Shown here one piece after another: positions 24,367-32,871 of a stretch of DNA of 49,296 bases (position 1 is its first letter; each line of letters begins with the position of its first letter). This stretch comes from an uncultured Haemophilus sp. (GTDB lineage Bacteria > Pseudomonadota > Gammaproteobacteria > Enterobacterales > Pasteurellaceae): the NCBI GenBank assembly GCA_905205995.1, contig CAJLFU010000014.1:1-49296 (forward strand). The letters run 5' to 3'. The position numbers were made by a program, and so were the translations under genes. The notes beneath the pieces are model-generated. The model made no database searches and was not told the DNA's origin. It saw only the letters and a program-made list of their open reading frames with translations.

Positions 24367-25240
24367 TATCATCGTGCCTTCTTATAATCGGAAAGAAGAA
24401 ATTCCTGCGTTATTGGAAAGTTTAACCAAGCAAACCACTTATAATTTTGATGTAGTGATTGTAGATGATTGCTCGAAAGAACCCGTTGAAGTGACACAAT
24501 CTTATCCATTTGCAGTTAAAGTCATTCGTAACGAAACCAATCAAGGGGCCGCAGAAAGTCGTAATATCGGGGCAAGAAATGCCGATAATGAATGGTTATT
24601 ATTTCTTGATGATGACGATCGTTTTGCAAATGATAAATGTCAGAAATTAGCTGATGTGATTGCAGAGCATGCTGATGTCAACTTTGTTTATCATCCTGCA
24701 AAATGTGAAATGGTCAATGAAGGTTTTAGCTATGTGACCAACCCGATTGAGCCACAAGAGATTAGCGTAGAGCGAATTTTACTGGCGAATAAAATCGGTG
24801 GTATGCCGATGATTGGGGTGAAAAAAGATCTATTTTTAAAAATTGGTGGATTATCGACCGTACTTCGTTCACTGGAAGACTATGATTTCTTGCTGAAACT
24901 TGTGCAAGATCCAACGTTTAAAGCGTGCAAAGTAGCAGAACCATTAACTTATTGTACGTTCCATACTAAGCGTTCTAGCGTATCAACGGATACGACTAAT
25001 ACGCAAAAAGCGATTGATTATATCCGTGAAAATTATGTGAAAACGGCAGAGCAAGAAAAGAATTTTGCCATCAACGCACAATATATGTTGGCTTACCCAC
25101 ATATAATGAATTTATCCCGTAAAGCGGCTTTTTACTATTTTGAGATTTTTAAATTAACGAAAAATATTAAGCAGCTAGTCATTGCCTTTGTGGTTTTAAT
25201 TTCACCTAAATTGGCAATTAATTTGAAACGGTTTATGTAG
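24359..25240 (+). CDS. Family 2 glycosyltransferase
   Basis: A 293-residue GT-A fold enzyme. The N-terminus MFSIIVPSYNRKEEIPALLESL, the VIVDDCS strand and LLFLDDDDRF, which contains the metal-binding aspartates near residue 82, define family GT2. The start at 24359 is preferred over the longer in-frame start at 24308. It is preceded by AAAGGAGCCGAAAG and overlaps the ligase-like gene, as expected for coupled translation. The C-terminus has a hydrophobic segment (LVIAFVVLISPKLAINL) that may associate with the membrane. The sugar and acceptor are unknown; context suggests surface glycan assembly. Confidence 0.82.
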   Translation: MFSIIVPSYNRKEEIPALLESLTKQTTYNFDVVIVDDCSKEPVEVTQSYPFAVKVIRNETNQGAAESRNIGARNADNEWLLFLDDDDRFANDKCQKLADVIAEHADVNFVYHPAKCEMVNEGFSYVTNPIEPQEISVERILLANKIGGMPMIGVKKDLFLKIGGLSTVLRSLEDYDFLLKLVQDPTFKACKVAEPLTYCTFHTKRSSVSTDTTNTQKAIDYIRENYVKTAEQEKNFAINAQYMLAYPHIMNLSRKAAFYYFEIFKLTKNIKQLVIAFVVLISPKLAINLKRFM

Positions 25241-25262
25241 ATAACTTATTAGATAGAGAAGT

Positions 25263-26066
25263 ATGAAATTTTCAGTTTTAATGTCCTTATATATTAAGGA
25301 AAATCCACAATATTTAAGAGAATGTTTTGAAAGTTTAGTGGCTCAAACCCATCCTGCAGATGAGATCGTGTTGGTGTTTGACGGTGCGGTAACGCCAGAA
25401 TTGGAAGCCGTGGTTTCTGAATTCGAAACCAAATTACCCTTAAACTTAGTGAAGTTGCCTAAAAATTTAGGTTTAGGTAAAGCGCTCAATGAAGGATTAA
25501 AACATTGTTCTCACGATTGGGTCTTCCGTATGGACACAGATGATATTTGTGTGCCTGAGCGTTTTGCGAAACAAGTGGCGTTTATTGAGCAACATCCGGA
25601 TACGATTATTTTCGGTGGGCAGATTGCTGAGTTTGGCGAAAATATTCAAGACATCGTGGCATATCGTAACGTGCCGACTGATGCACAAGATATCGTTAAA
25701 TTTACACAAAAACGTTGTCCGTTCAATCACATGACAGTGGCGTATCAAAAAAGTGCGGTCATTAATTGTGGTGGATATGAAGATTTACAGGAAGATTATT
25801 ACCTGTGGATTAAGCTTGTAGCACAAGGTCAAAAAGTGGCCAATTTGCCGGATATTTTAGTTTATGCTCGCGTAGGCAATGGTATGGTAGGGCGCCGTCG
25901 TGGTTTAAACCAAGCCAAGGCAGAATGGCGTTTATTTAAATTGAAACATCGTTTAGGCATTCAAGGTTTATTTTCTGGCCTATTCACCTTTGCCTTGCGC
26001 TCAGGTTCTCGCTTATTACCAACCTCATTATTAAAAGCGGTTTATAACCAATTTTTACGCAAATAA
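25263..26066 (+). CDS. Family 2 glycosyltransferase, AmsE-like
   Basis: A 267-residue GT2 enzyme. MKFSVLMSLYIKENPQYLRECFESL begins the fold, and the acidic motif RMDTDDIC (near residue 90) binds the metal and sugar nucleotide. The conserved YEDLQEDYYLWIKLVAQG supplies the catalytic acidic region found in AmsE- and WcaA-like enzymes. It sits 22 bases after the other GT2 gene in the same orientation. It ends 33 bases before mltB, so the glycan cluster stops here. An uptake signal (25751-25759) lies in the coding region. The product specificity is not predictable from what I can see. Confidence 0.82.
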   Translation: MKFSVLMSLYIKENPQYLRECFESLVAQTHPADEIVLVFDGAVTPELEAVVSEFETKLPLNLVKLPKNLGLGKALNEGLKHCSHDWVFRMDTDDICVPERFAKQVAFIEQHPDTIIFGGQIAEFGENIQDIVAYRNVPTDAQDIVKFTQKRCPFNHMTVAYQKSAVINCGGYEDLQEDYYLWIKLVAQGQKVANLPDILVYARVGNGMVGRRRGLNQAKAEWRLFKLKHRLGIQGLFSGLFTFALRSGSRLLPTSLLKAVYNQFLRK

Positions 26067-26099
26067 TGCGATATTTTGATAATTAAAAAAGGAAAAGAA

Positions 26100-27203
26100 A
26101 TGAATTTAATCTCAACGTTAAAAATGACTGCGTTATCGACCGCACTTTTATTAGTGGGTTGTTCAAGCAGTACGACGACAACAATGTCATCAAGCAAGGT
26201 AAGTAGCAACGCTGTTTACAGCAAGCCAAGAACCTTAGATAACTTTAATGATTACGTGCAGTTCTTAAAAGGTAAAGCGGCGGCTGAAGGAGTGTCTGCT
26301 TCTGTATTGAATGCACAAAATAATATTCAATATATGCAAAAGGCGGTGGATCTAGATCGTGCTCAAGCGGGTAGAAGCAAGCGTAATTCAGATCAACCTC
26401 AATTACCTAATCCAAACGGCACAACCAATTATTTGAATAAAGTACTGACTCAAAACAAAGTGGATATTGCCGAAGAGCGTTATTGGGAAGTACAAGCACC
26501 ATTACAACAAGCAAGCCAACGTTATGGTGTTCAACAGGAATACATCCTTGCCTTATGGGGGATGGAAAGTAGCTTTGGTCACTACCAAGGCAGCTATGAT
26601 GTGCTTTCCGCTTTAGCTACATTAGCATTTGATGGCAGACGTGAAGCCTTATTCAGTAAAGAATTTGTGAATGCGATGAAAATGTTAGAACGTGATCATA
26701 TTCAACGTCACAGAATGTTAGGTTCTTGGGCGGGCGCAATGGGGCAAACTCAATTTATGCCAAGTGCATTCTTAAATTATGCAGCAGATGGTAATAATGA
26801 TGGCGTGAAGGACATTTGGACGAACCAATTTGATGCGTTTGCTTCAATTGCAAATTATCTCCACACTGTAGGTTGGGATAACAAATTGCCTTGGGGCGTT
26901 GAGGTAACATTAAATCAACCATTAGATTTATCGCTTTCAGGCATTGAGAAAAACAAAGCACGTTCACTCAGTGACTGGCAGTCTAAAGGTATCACCTTAG
27001 CGAGCTTCAGCCAACAAGAACAAGATAAATTGACCGCACTTTCGCAAGCCGATCTTTGGTTAGTTCGCCCCGATAAAGAAGTTGGGCGTGCATTCTTGGT
27101 CTCCAATAACTACCGCACAATTTTAGATTGGAACAAATCGAACTATTTTGGCGTGAGTATTGGTATGTTTGCTGATCGCATAAAGATGGCAACCGGCTTG
27201 TAG
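26100..27203 (+). CDS. mltB: Membrane-bound lytic murein transglycosylase B
   Basis: A 367-residue lipoprotein that cleaves glycan strands of peptidoglycan. The start is set at 26100 behind AAAAAGGAAAAGAA, giving a lipobox LLLVGC with C21. The longer in-frame start at 26076 would add eight residues. The catalytic glutamate E156 lies in ALWGMESSFGHYQG. Other Slt35-family blocks are GSWAGAMGQTQFMPS and the calcium-site-like AADGNNDGVKDIW. A serine-rich and low-complexity linker (about residues 22-40) follows the lipid anchor. A terminator is directly downstream. Uptake signals lie at 26139-26147 and 27033-27041. Confidence 0.93.
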   Translation: MNLISTLKMTALSTALLLVGCSSSTTTTMSSSKVSSNAVYSKPRTLDNFNDYVQFLKGKAAAEGVSASVLNAQNNIQYMQKAVDLDRAQAGRSKRNSDQPQLPNPNGTTNYLNKVLTQNKVDIAEERYWEVQAPLQQASQRYGVQQEYILALWGMESSFGHYQGSYDVLSALATLAFDGRREALFSKEFVNAMKMLERDHIQRHRMLGSWAGAMGQTQFMPSAFLNYAADGNNDGVKDIWTNQFDAFASIANYLHTVGWDNKLPWGVEVTLNQPLDLSLSGIEKNKARSLSDWQSKGITLASFSQQEQDKLTALSQADLWLVRPDKEVGRAFLVSNNYRTILDWNKSNYFGVSIGMFADRIKMATGL

Positions 27204-27220
27204 AAAATTATTTTCCTTTT

Positions 27221-27254
27221 ATAATCCAACAAAGCTTTGTTGGATTATTTTTTA
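27221..27254 (+). terminator. mltB terminator
   Basis: ATAATCCAACAAAG (27221-27234) is perfectly complementary to CTTTGTTGGATTAT (27235-27248) and is followed by six T residues. Confidence 0.9.
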
Positions 27255-27282
27255 TCTATAATTTAAATATTTGGAGAACACG

Positions 27283-28422
27283 ATGCAAAAAAAATGGCTT
27301 TCTATTTTATTGTTTGCACCTTTGATGCAGAGCAATTATGCCTTAGCTGATCAAGCTAAAGGAAAAGAATTGAATTATCAAGGATTGGGCGAAGTTCTGT
27401 TTTTTGATAAATCGCTTTCTTTTAATAAAACACAAAGTTGTTCAACTTGTCACAACCCGGGTACCGCCTTTGTGGATCAACGTAAAAATTCGGCAAATCA
27501 AATGGTCTCCGAGGGGGATAATCCTCATCTTCATGGTAATCGTAATGCCAACACGGCACTTTATGCGATGTTTTCACCAGATTTTCATTTTGATGAAAAA
27601 ATTCAAGATTATGTGGGTGGACAATTCTGGGATGGGCGTGCAAAAGATTTAGCCGAGCAAGCAGGTGGCCCACCAGTTAATCCTGTAGAAATGGGCATGC
27701 CAGATAAAAAATCGATTGTCGAACGTCTAAAAGCGAATGCAATTTATTACAAGGCAATTACGGATATTTATGGCGAAAGCATTTGGGCAGATACCGATAA
27801 AATCTATGCCATTATGGAAAAAGCCATTGCGGAGTTCGAAAAGCATGAATTATTTGCGCAATTCTCTTCAAAATATGATCGCGCATTAAAAAATGAAGCG
27901 GAATTGACCGCACTTGAAGCGGAAGGTAAGGCATTATTTTTCGATAAAACACGAACAAACTGCAGTAATTGCCATCAATCAAGTGACGCAAATTCAGCAA
28001 AAGAAACCTTTACGAATTATCGCTATTACAATATCGGCGTGCCAAGTAACCAAGCGTTAATTAAGTTAAATAAACTTGCGGCTGATTATGTGGACAATGG
28101 ATTGTTGGATAATCCGATGGTGAAAGGCGATGAAAAGCAAAAAGGTAAATTTAAAGTGCCAACATTGCGTAACATTAGCGTCACAGCACCTTATATGCAT
28201 AACGGCGTTTTCCGTGATTTAAAAACTGTTTTGCTATTTAAAGACAGTTTTAATAATCCTAATCGTAAAATCAATCCAGAAACAGGAAAAGCTTGGGATA
28301 AGCCTGAATATGCTCAAACCATTAATCCTGATGTTTTAAAAGCCAAACCACTTACAGATGAAGAGATTAATGCGTTAGAGGCATTCTTAAAAACATTAAC
28401 TGACGAAGCTTACGAAGAATAA
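27283..28422 (+). CDS. Di-haem cytochrome c peroxidase (CCP/MauG family)
   Basis: A 379-residue periplasmic protein with a signal peptide ending near residue 22 (ALA before DQAKG). It has two haem-binding motifs: C53-STC-H57 and C227-SNC-H231. The family reduces hydrogen peroxide with electrons from small cytochromes or cupredoxins. It has no third N-terminal haem domain of the kind found in the quinol peroxidases of some Pasteurellaceae. The C-terminal block KVPTLRNISVTAPYMHNGVF is characteristic of the family. The start at 27283 is chosen because TTGGAGAACACG precedes the ATG and gives a proper signal peptide. A consensus TATAAT lies at 27257-27262. A Fur-boxed operon containing a pseudoazurin begins 99 bases downstream. 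Symbol not assigned, as several CCP subfamilies fit. Confidence 0.87.
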   Translation: MQKKWLSILLFAPLMQSNYALADQAKGKELNYQGLGEVLFFDKSLSFNKTQSCSTCHNPGTAFVDQRKNSANQMVSEGDNPHLHGNRNANTALYAMFSPDFHFDEKIQDYVGGQFWDGRAKDLAEQAGGPPVNPVEMGMPDKKSIVERLKANAIYYKAITDIYGESIWADTDKIYAIMEKAIAEFEKHELFAQFSSKYDRALKNEAELTALEAEGKALFFDKTRTNCSNCHQSSDANSAKETFTNYRYYNIGVPSNQALIKLNKLAADYVDNGLLDNPMVKGDEKQKGKFKVPTLRNISVTAPYMHNGVFRDLKTVLLFKDSFNNPNRKINPETGKAWDKPEYAQTINPDVLKAKPLTDEEINALEAFLKTLTDEAYEE

Positions 28423-28435
28423 TTAAACGCCTGAG

Positions 28436-28490
28436 TTGAATTTAGCAATCGTTTTCGGTATTATGCATACCGATAATTATTATCATTGGA
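28436..28490 (+). promoter_or_regulatory. Promoter and Fur box of the iron-type ABC importer operon
   Basis: TTGAAT (28436-28441) and TATTAT (28459-28464) are 17 bases apart. A Fur-like 19-mer, GATAATTATTATCATTGGA (28472-28490), matches 14 of 19 consensus positions and lies over the expected transcription start. A separate perfect dyad, CGGTAT-N5-ATACCG (28456-28472), overlaps the -10. Confidence 0.82.
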
Positions 28491-28521
28491 ATCGTTTAAT
28501 TTTACTCAGGAGATTTTTCTT

Positions 28522-29637
28522 ATGAAAAGACGTTTTTCAACTTTAGCGATTGCGAGCATTCTTGGTTTAAGTGCAGGTTTTGCCAATGCGGATCCCGTGA
28601 AAGTAAAAGATATACTTGATCGTGAAGTCACTGTAGATTTACCGGCAAAACGCGTGGTACTTGGTTTCTATTACCAAGATTATATGGCAGTCGGTGGTGA
28701 CAAAGCGTTAGATAACGTTGTCGGTTTTTCTAAGAAAGTATGGTCTTCTTGGGCACCAGCAAGCTGGGAGTTATTCAGCAAAGCGGTGCCAAAATTGAAT
28801 CAATTAGATGATGTAGGTGAAGTAGAAGAAGGCACGTTCTCTGTGGAAAAAGTGCTTTCATTAAAACCGGATCTTTTAGTCTTAGCTGATTGGCAGTACG
28901 AAATGCTAGGATCTGATTTAGATGCTATCAATGAAGCGGGTATTCCAATTGTTGTATTAGATTACAACGCTCAAACCTTAGATAAACACATCAAATCAAC
29001 GGAAATTATTGGTCAATTGACGGGGCAGAAAGATCGTGCCGCGAAAATGGCTAAAGAATACAAGGACATTGTAGAACATATTCAAACGACGGTTAAAAAT
29101 GCGAAATTAGCAAAAAAACCAAAAGTGTATGTCGAGTTCGGTCGTGGTGGCCCTGCTGAACAAGGGATAACATTCTTCTCAAGCATGTGGGGCTCTATGA
29201 TTAGCCTTGTAGGCGCAGAAAACGTTGCACCTGCAGAAATCGGTAAATGGGGTACATTAGCTGCCGAAAAAGTATTAGCCGCGAAACCAGATGCGATTAT
29301 TATTACAGGCCGTGAAACTGAATTGAAGAAAAATCAAGACGGTATGGTAATGGGCTTTGGTATTGAAAAAGCGGAAGCGGAACGTCGTTTAAACGCATTC
29401 AAACATCGTGCAGGTTGGGCTGAATTACCGGCAGTGAAAAATAACCGTGTTTATGCAGCATATCATGCAAACTCTCGTACGTTATCAGACAGTGCTTCTG
29501 TTCAGTTTGTAGCTAAAGCAGCGTATCCTGATCTGTTTAAAGATTTAGATCCGCAACAAACTTACTTAAACTTCTATAAAAACTACTTACCGGTTACTCC
29601 GGAAGGTACGATTTATCTTTTCCCTGAAACTAAATAA
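28522..29637 (+). CDS. Periplasmic binding protein of an iron-type ABC importer
   Basis: A 371-residue secreted protein with a signal peptide (MKRRFSTLAIASILGLSAGF then ANA, cleavage before DPVKV). The two-lobed FepB/BtuF-like (TroA) fold is marked by VKDILDREVTVDLPAKRVV at the start, VLSLKPDLLVLADWQ near residue 115 and VLAAKPDAIIITGRE near residue 255. The start at 28522 has a CAGGAGA ribosome site; the frame is open 12 codons further upstream. Because the promoter has a Fur box, an iron-siderophore or haem-derived cargo is likely. However, H. influenzae MolA has a similar fold and binds molybdate or tungstate, so substrate identity is uncertain. It is the first gene of a four-gene operon ending in pseudoazurin. 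Confidence 0.82.
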   Translation: MKRRFSTLAIASILGLSAGFANADPVKVKDILDREVTVDLPAKRVVLGFYYQDYMAVGGDKALDNVVGFSKKVWSSWAPASWELFSKAVPKLNQLDDVGEVEEGTFSVEKVLSLKPDLLVLADWQYEMLGSDLDAINEAGIPIVVLDYNAQTLDKHIKSTEIIGQLTGQKDRAAKMAKEYKDIVEHIQTTVKNAKLAKKPKVYVEFGRGGPAEQGITFFSSMWGSMISLVGAENVAPAEIGKWGTLAAEKVLAAKPDAIIITGRETELKKNQDGMVMGFGIEKAEAERRLNAFKHRAGWAELPAVKNNRVYAAYHANSRTLSDSASVQFVAKAAYPDLFKDLDPQQTYLNFYKNYLPVTPEGTIYLFPETK

Positions 29638-29652
29638 GGAAAATACTAATCA

Positions 29653-30702
29653 ATGAAAAACAATTCTGTTGTAGCAGATATTGTGGCTAACCAGCGTAAG
29701 CTTGAACGCAAACGCTGGTTTGTTATTTTATCTTTTCTTGTGATTGGCGTGGTCAGTCTTATTCTCGATGTGATGACTGGCCCTGCGATGTTATCGGTAT
29801 CGGAAGTTGTGAATTCGTTATTCGATATCGGTGAAGTCGATAAAATGACAGACAATATTGTGCATAATTTACGTTTACCGATGGCATTGATGGCGCTTGT
29901 AGTTGGGGCTACATTGGCTGTAGGTGGGGCAGAAATCCAAACCTTATTAAATAACCCTATGGCGAGTCCTTATACATTAGGTCTCGCGGCTGCGGCAGGT
30001 TTTGGTGCTTCTATTGTGATTGCTTTCGGAAGCTTTGGTTTACCGGTACAAGTTGCCGTGCCAATTGGTGCATTTGTCATGACCATGCTCGCATCTGGGA
30101 TTCTTTTCTTGTTTGCGTCTAAACGTCGATTTAGTTCTGAAATGCTCGTACTGGTAGGGATTGCATTGCTCTTTATTTTCCAATCCTTACTTTCATTGGT
30201 GCAATTTATTTCAGCGCCGGAAGTCTCGCAACAAATTCTTTTCTGGCTATTTGGTAGCTTAAATAAAGCCACATGGCAAAGCTTAGTCATCATTACTGTT
30301 GTGACGACAATATGCGTAGCATTACTTTCAAAAGAGCTTTGGAAATTGACCGCACTTCGTTTAGGTGAAGATCGTGCGGCGAGTCTTGGGATCAATTTGC
30401 AAGTATTACGTATCAAGGTATTAGTTCTTGTCGCAATGATGACGGCGACGGCAATTAGTTTTGTGGGCGTGATTGGCTTTATCGGCTTAGTTGCACCACA
30501 TGTTGCTCGAATGTTACTTGGTGAAGATCAACGTTTCTTCTTACCGGGCGCAATGTTAGTCGGTGCAGCATTTTTATCCCTTTCTTCTGTATTGTCCAAA
30601 GTTATTATCCCTGGCGCATTGTTCCCCGTGGGGATTGTTACCTCTTTTATTGGGGTGCCTTTCTTCTTTTGGATTATTTTGAATAACAAGAGGGGGCAAT
30701 AA
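29653..30702 (+). CDS. FecCD-family ABC permease
   Basis: A 349-residue inner-membrane permease of the FecCD/BtuC family with about nine or ten hydrophobic helices. Conserved blocks are RLPMALMALVVGATLAVGGAEIQTLLNNPMASP (near residue 75), the coupling-loop region with GEDRAASLGIN (near residue 240) and IGFIGLVAPHVARML, which contacts the ATPase. It starts 15 bases after the binding protein and its stop overlaps the ATG of the ATPase (TAATG), so the three are coupled. An uptake signal lies at 30349-30357. Cargo follows from the binding protein: an iron complex is the first guess. Confidence 0.88.
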   Translation: MKNNSVVADIVANQRKLERKRWFVILSFLVIGVVSLILDVMTGPAMLSVSEVVNSLFDIGEVDKMTDNIVHNLRLPMALMALVVGATLAVGGAEIQTLLNNPMASPYTLGLAAAAGFGASIVIAFGSFGLPVQVAVPIGAFVMTMLASGILFLFASKRRFSSEMLVLVGIALLFIFQSLLSLVQFISAPEVSQQILFWLFGSLNKATWQSLVIITVVTTICVALLSKELWKLTALRLGEDRAASLGINLQVLRIKVLVLVAMMTATAISFVGVIGFIGLVAPHVARMLLGEDQRFFLPGAMLVGAAFLSLSSVLSKVIIPGALFPVGIVTSFIGVPFFFWIILNNKRGQ

Positions 30703-31475
30703 TGTTAGAATTAAAGAATCTTACGGTAAAACGAGGTGATCTCACCGTTGCAGATCACATTAATGTCCGTTTTGAAGAAGGCAAAGTGTATACGGTACTC
30801 GGGCCAAACGGCACAGGAAAATCCTCCATGCTGAAAACCATTTTTGGTGAATTACCACATGAAGGAATGATTACCTATCAAGGCAAACAGCTAGAACGGA
30901 CGAAGTTAGCAGATTGGCGTAAACCAATTGGCTATATGCCTCAAGATAGCCGAGTAGATGCGAGCTTGACCGCACTTGAAGTTGTCCTTTTGGGACGAAT
31001 GGATAGTCTAACGATGCGAGTGAGCGATGAACTTCTTACTGAAGCAGCAAGTATTATGGCACAATTAGGCATTGGTCATTTAGCCCATCGTGATATTCTG
31101 AATCTCAGTGGCGGACAGCGTCAAATGGTGATGTTTGCCCAGGTTTTATTACGTGAGCCACAAATTTTAATGTTGGACGAGCCGGTGAGTGCGTTAGATA
31201 TGCATCATCAGCTTAATCTATTAGAAGAAGTTTACACCTATACGAAACAGAAAAATCTGATTACTATAATGGTATTACATGATTTAAGCCTTGCTGCTCA
31301 ATTTTCAGATGAGTTGATTTTACTTGGTGAAGGTAAAGTGCAAGGCGTGGGTGATGCTCATCATGTTTTACAAGTCGAAACCATTAATCGTTTATATCGT
31401 GTAAACGTTGAATTATTACAATGTAGCGCAGGTTTACCAGTGGTTCGTCCACAGCGTAAATCAGCACATTCTTAA
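30702..31475 (+). CDS. FecE-like ABC transporter ATPase
   Basis: A 257-residue ABC ATPase. Walker A is GPNGTGKSS (residues 34-42), the signature is LSGGQRQ, Walker B is ILMLDEP and the switch histidine is in VLHDLSLAAQF. This composition is typical of FecE/FhuC/HemV-type importers. It overlaps the permease gene by one base and is followed 13 bases later by the pseudoazurin gene, with no terminator between. An uptake signal lies at 30969-30977. Confidence 0.9.
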   Translation: MLELKNLTVKRGDLTVADHINVRFEEGKVYTVLGPNGTGKSSMLKTIFGELPHEGMITYQGKQLERTKLADWRKPIGYMPQDSRVDASLTALEVVLLGRMDSLTMRVSDELLTEAASIMAQLGIGHLAHRDILNLSGGQRQMVMFAQVLLREPQILMLDEPVSALDMHHQLNLLEEVYTYTKQKNLITIMVLHDLSLAAQFSDELILLGEGKVQGVGDAHHVLQVETINRLYRVNVELLQCSAGLPVVRPQRKSAHS

Positions 31476-31488
31476 GAAGGAAATGAAA

Positions 31489-31923
31489 ATGAAGAAAATC
31501 GCACTTGCAGCATTATTAGGTTTAAGCTTTGCTGCTCAAGCCGCTCATCATGACATCAAAATGTTGAATTCAAGCAGTGAAGGCTCAATGGTTTTTGAAC
31601 CAGGTTATTTAAAAGTACAACCAGGTGATACCGTGACATTCCGTCCAGAAAATAAAAGTCACTTTGTGCACAGCAAAGCAATTCCTGAAGGTGCTCAAAA
31701 ATTCCAATCTGAAGAAGATCAGGAACTCACGATTACTTTAGATAAAGAGGGTGTTTATGTTTATACCTGCCCAGTACACCGTTCAATGAATATGAATGGT
31801 GTGATTCAAGTGGGTGATAATCTACCAAACAAAGAACAAGCAGAGAAAGTGGTGAAAGATCTTGAGAAGAAATCCATGACGAATAAAGGTCGTCTTGAAA
31901 AATATTTTGCTCAAGTAAAATAA
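31489..31923 (+). CDS. Pseudoazurin-like cupredoxin
   Basis: A 144-residue periplasmic blue-copper protein. The signal peptide MKKIALAALLGLSFAAQAA is followed by a mature protein starting HHDIKML. The type 1 copper ligands fit pseudoazurin: H58 in KSHFVH, then C94-x2-H97-x4-M102 in TCPVHRSMNMNG. A charged C-terminal extension of about 30 residues (NKEQAEKVVKDLEKKS...) follows the fold. The second of two nearby ATGs (31489) is used because its distance to AAGAAGG is better. It is the last gene of the Fur-boxed importer operon and is followed by a terminator. Pseudoazurins donate electrons to nitrite reductases or cytochrome c peroxidases in other bacteria; a CCP gene is encoded just upstream of this operon. 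Confidence 0.88.
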   Translation: MKKIALAALLGLSFAAQAAHHDIKMLNSSSEGSMVFEPGYLKVQPGDTVTFRPENKSHFVHSKAIPEGAQKFQSEEDQELTITLDKEGVYVYTCPVHRSMNMNGVIQVGDNLPNKEQAEKVVKDLEKKSMTNKGRLEKYFAQVK

Positions 31924-31934
31924 TTATTGAAATC

Positions 31935-31968
31935 GATGCGCCAGTTTGATGATTGGCGCATCTTCTTT
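31935..31968 (+). terminator. Terminator after the pseudoazurin operon
   Basis: GATGCGCCA (31935-31943) pairs perfectly with TGGCGCATC (31954-31962) around a 10-base loop, and TTCTTT follows. It begins 12 bases after the pseudoazurin stop. Confidence 0.85.
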
Positions 31969-31994
31969 ATGCTTCAAACCTGTTATTATTTACT

Positions 31995-32816
31995 ATGCTT
32001 ACAATTACCACTTGCAAAACGTATCCTTCAGCGCCTCAAAATCTTATTCCGGTACAAACACAACTGTCTAATCAAGGTATTCCTACTCAATTTTTACCTT
32101 GGCAAGAAACATTACGGAGTCAGTTTATTCTGCCTTTAGCGGCATGGGATTACGCAAATTTCTACAATGAATTTATTCAATGGATTAAACAGCATAAGAA
32201 TGCGTTCATCAATCCTGCGGAATTAATGTTATGGAATAGTCATAAAGGCTATCTATGTGATTTGCAGAATTGGGGCATCAATGTCATTCCTACTCTTATT
32301 TGCTCAACAAAAACATCTGAGATTTTGACCGCCCTTGAAAGCCAAGATTGGCCTGAATTTGTCATTAAACCTGCTGTAGGGCAGAGCGGTAATTTAGTGA
32401 CAAAACTCAAACAAGGTGAAGCATTACCTGATCTTTCTGCGTATGGTGAGCAAGTTGTGTTGCAACCGTTTATTCCTGAAGTGGCGACAAATGGTGAAAC
32501 TAGTTTGATTTTTTTCAATGGTGTATTTAGTCATGCTATTCGCCGACAGCCACCTCAAAATGAATGGCGAGCGAATTCACAATATAAAGTTGAAATTATC
32601 CCTGTTGAGGTTGATGATTATATTATTGAAACAGCTCGCCATGTTTTACATAAATTGCCTGAAATGCCTGTTTATGCACGCGTAGATGGAACGATTATTG
32701 ACAATACATTTTTATTGAATGAATTAGAGTTGATTGAGCCTGCGTTATATTTAGATCGTTGGGAAGGGGCAACAGAACGATTTGTTGATGTGTTGAAAAA
32801 CAGAATACTAAAATAA
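31995..32816 (+). CDS. ATP-grasp family protein of unknown substrate
   Basis: A 273-residue soluble protein with an ATP-grasp fold. The N-terminal pre-ATP-grasp strand reads MLTITTCKTYP. WPEFVIKPAVGQSGN gives the ATP-binding lysine and glycine loop (near residue 130). The end carries the magnesium-binding segment YARVDGTIIDNTFLLNELELIEP. The latter resembles RimK/glutathione-synthetase-like and O-ureidoserine cyclo-ligase-like enzymes. The start at 31995 is preferred over a TTG at 31953 because the latter lies inside the preceding terminator stem, although no clear ribosome site precedes 31995. No neighbour suggests a pathway; it stands alone between two terminators. Peptide-bond or amide formation is the general expectation. 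Confidence 0.72.
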   Translation: MLTITTCKTYPSAPQNLIPVQTQLSNQGIPTQFLPWQETLRSQFILPLAAWDYANFYNEFIQWIKQHKNAFINPAELMLWNSHKGYLCDLQNWGINVIPTLICSTKTSEILTALESQDWPEFVIKPAVGQSGNLVTKLKQGEALPDLSAYGEQVVLQPFIPEVATNGETSLIFFNGVFSHAIRRQPPQNEWRANSQYKVEIIPVEVDDYIIETARHVLHKLPEMPVYARVDGTIIDNTFLLNELELIEPALYLDRWEGATERFVDVLKNRILK

Positions 32817-32822
32817 GAGAAT

Positions 32823-32855
32823 AAAAAAACCTTACTTGTTACAGTAAGGTTTTTT
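32823..32855. terminator. Bidirectional terminator
   Basis: AAAAAACCTTAC (32824-32835) pairs with GTAAGGTTTTTT (32844-32855). A-runs on the left and T-runs on the right serve the ATP-grasp gene and the convergent lipoprotein gene. Confidence 0.85.
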
Positions 32856-32871
32856 CATCTTCAACGCTTAA

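Noticed and set aside
31953..31994. TTG start for the ATP-grasp gene at 31953
   Set aside because: It lies inside the stem of the preceding terminator, and the conserved first strand begins at the ATG at 31995.
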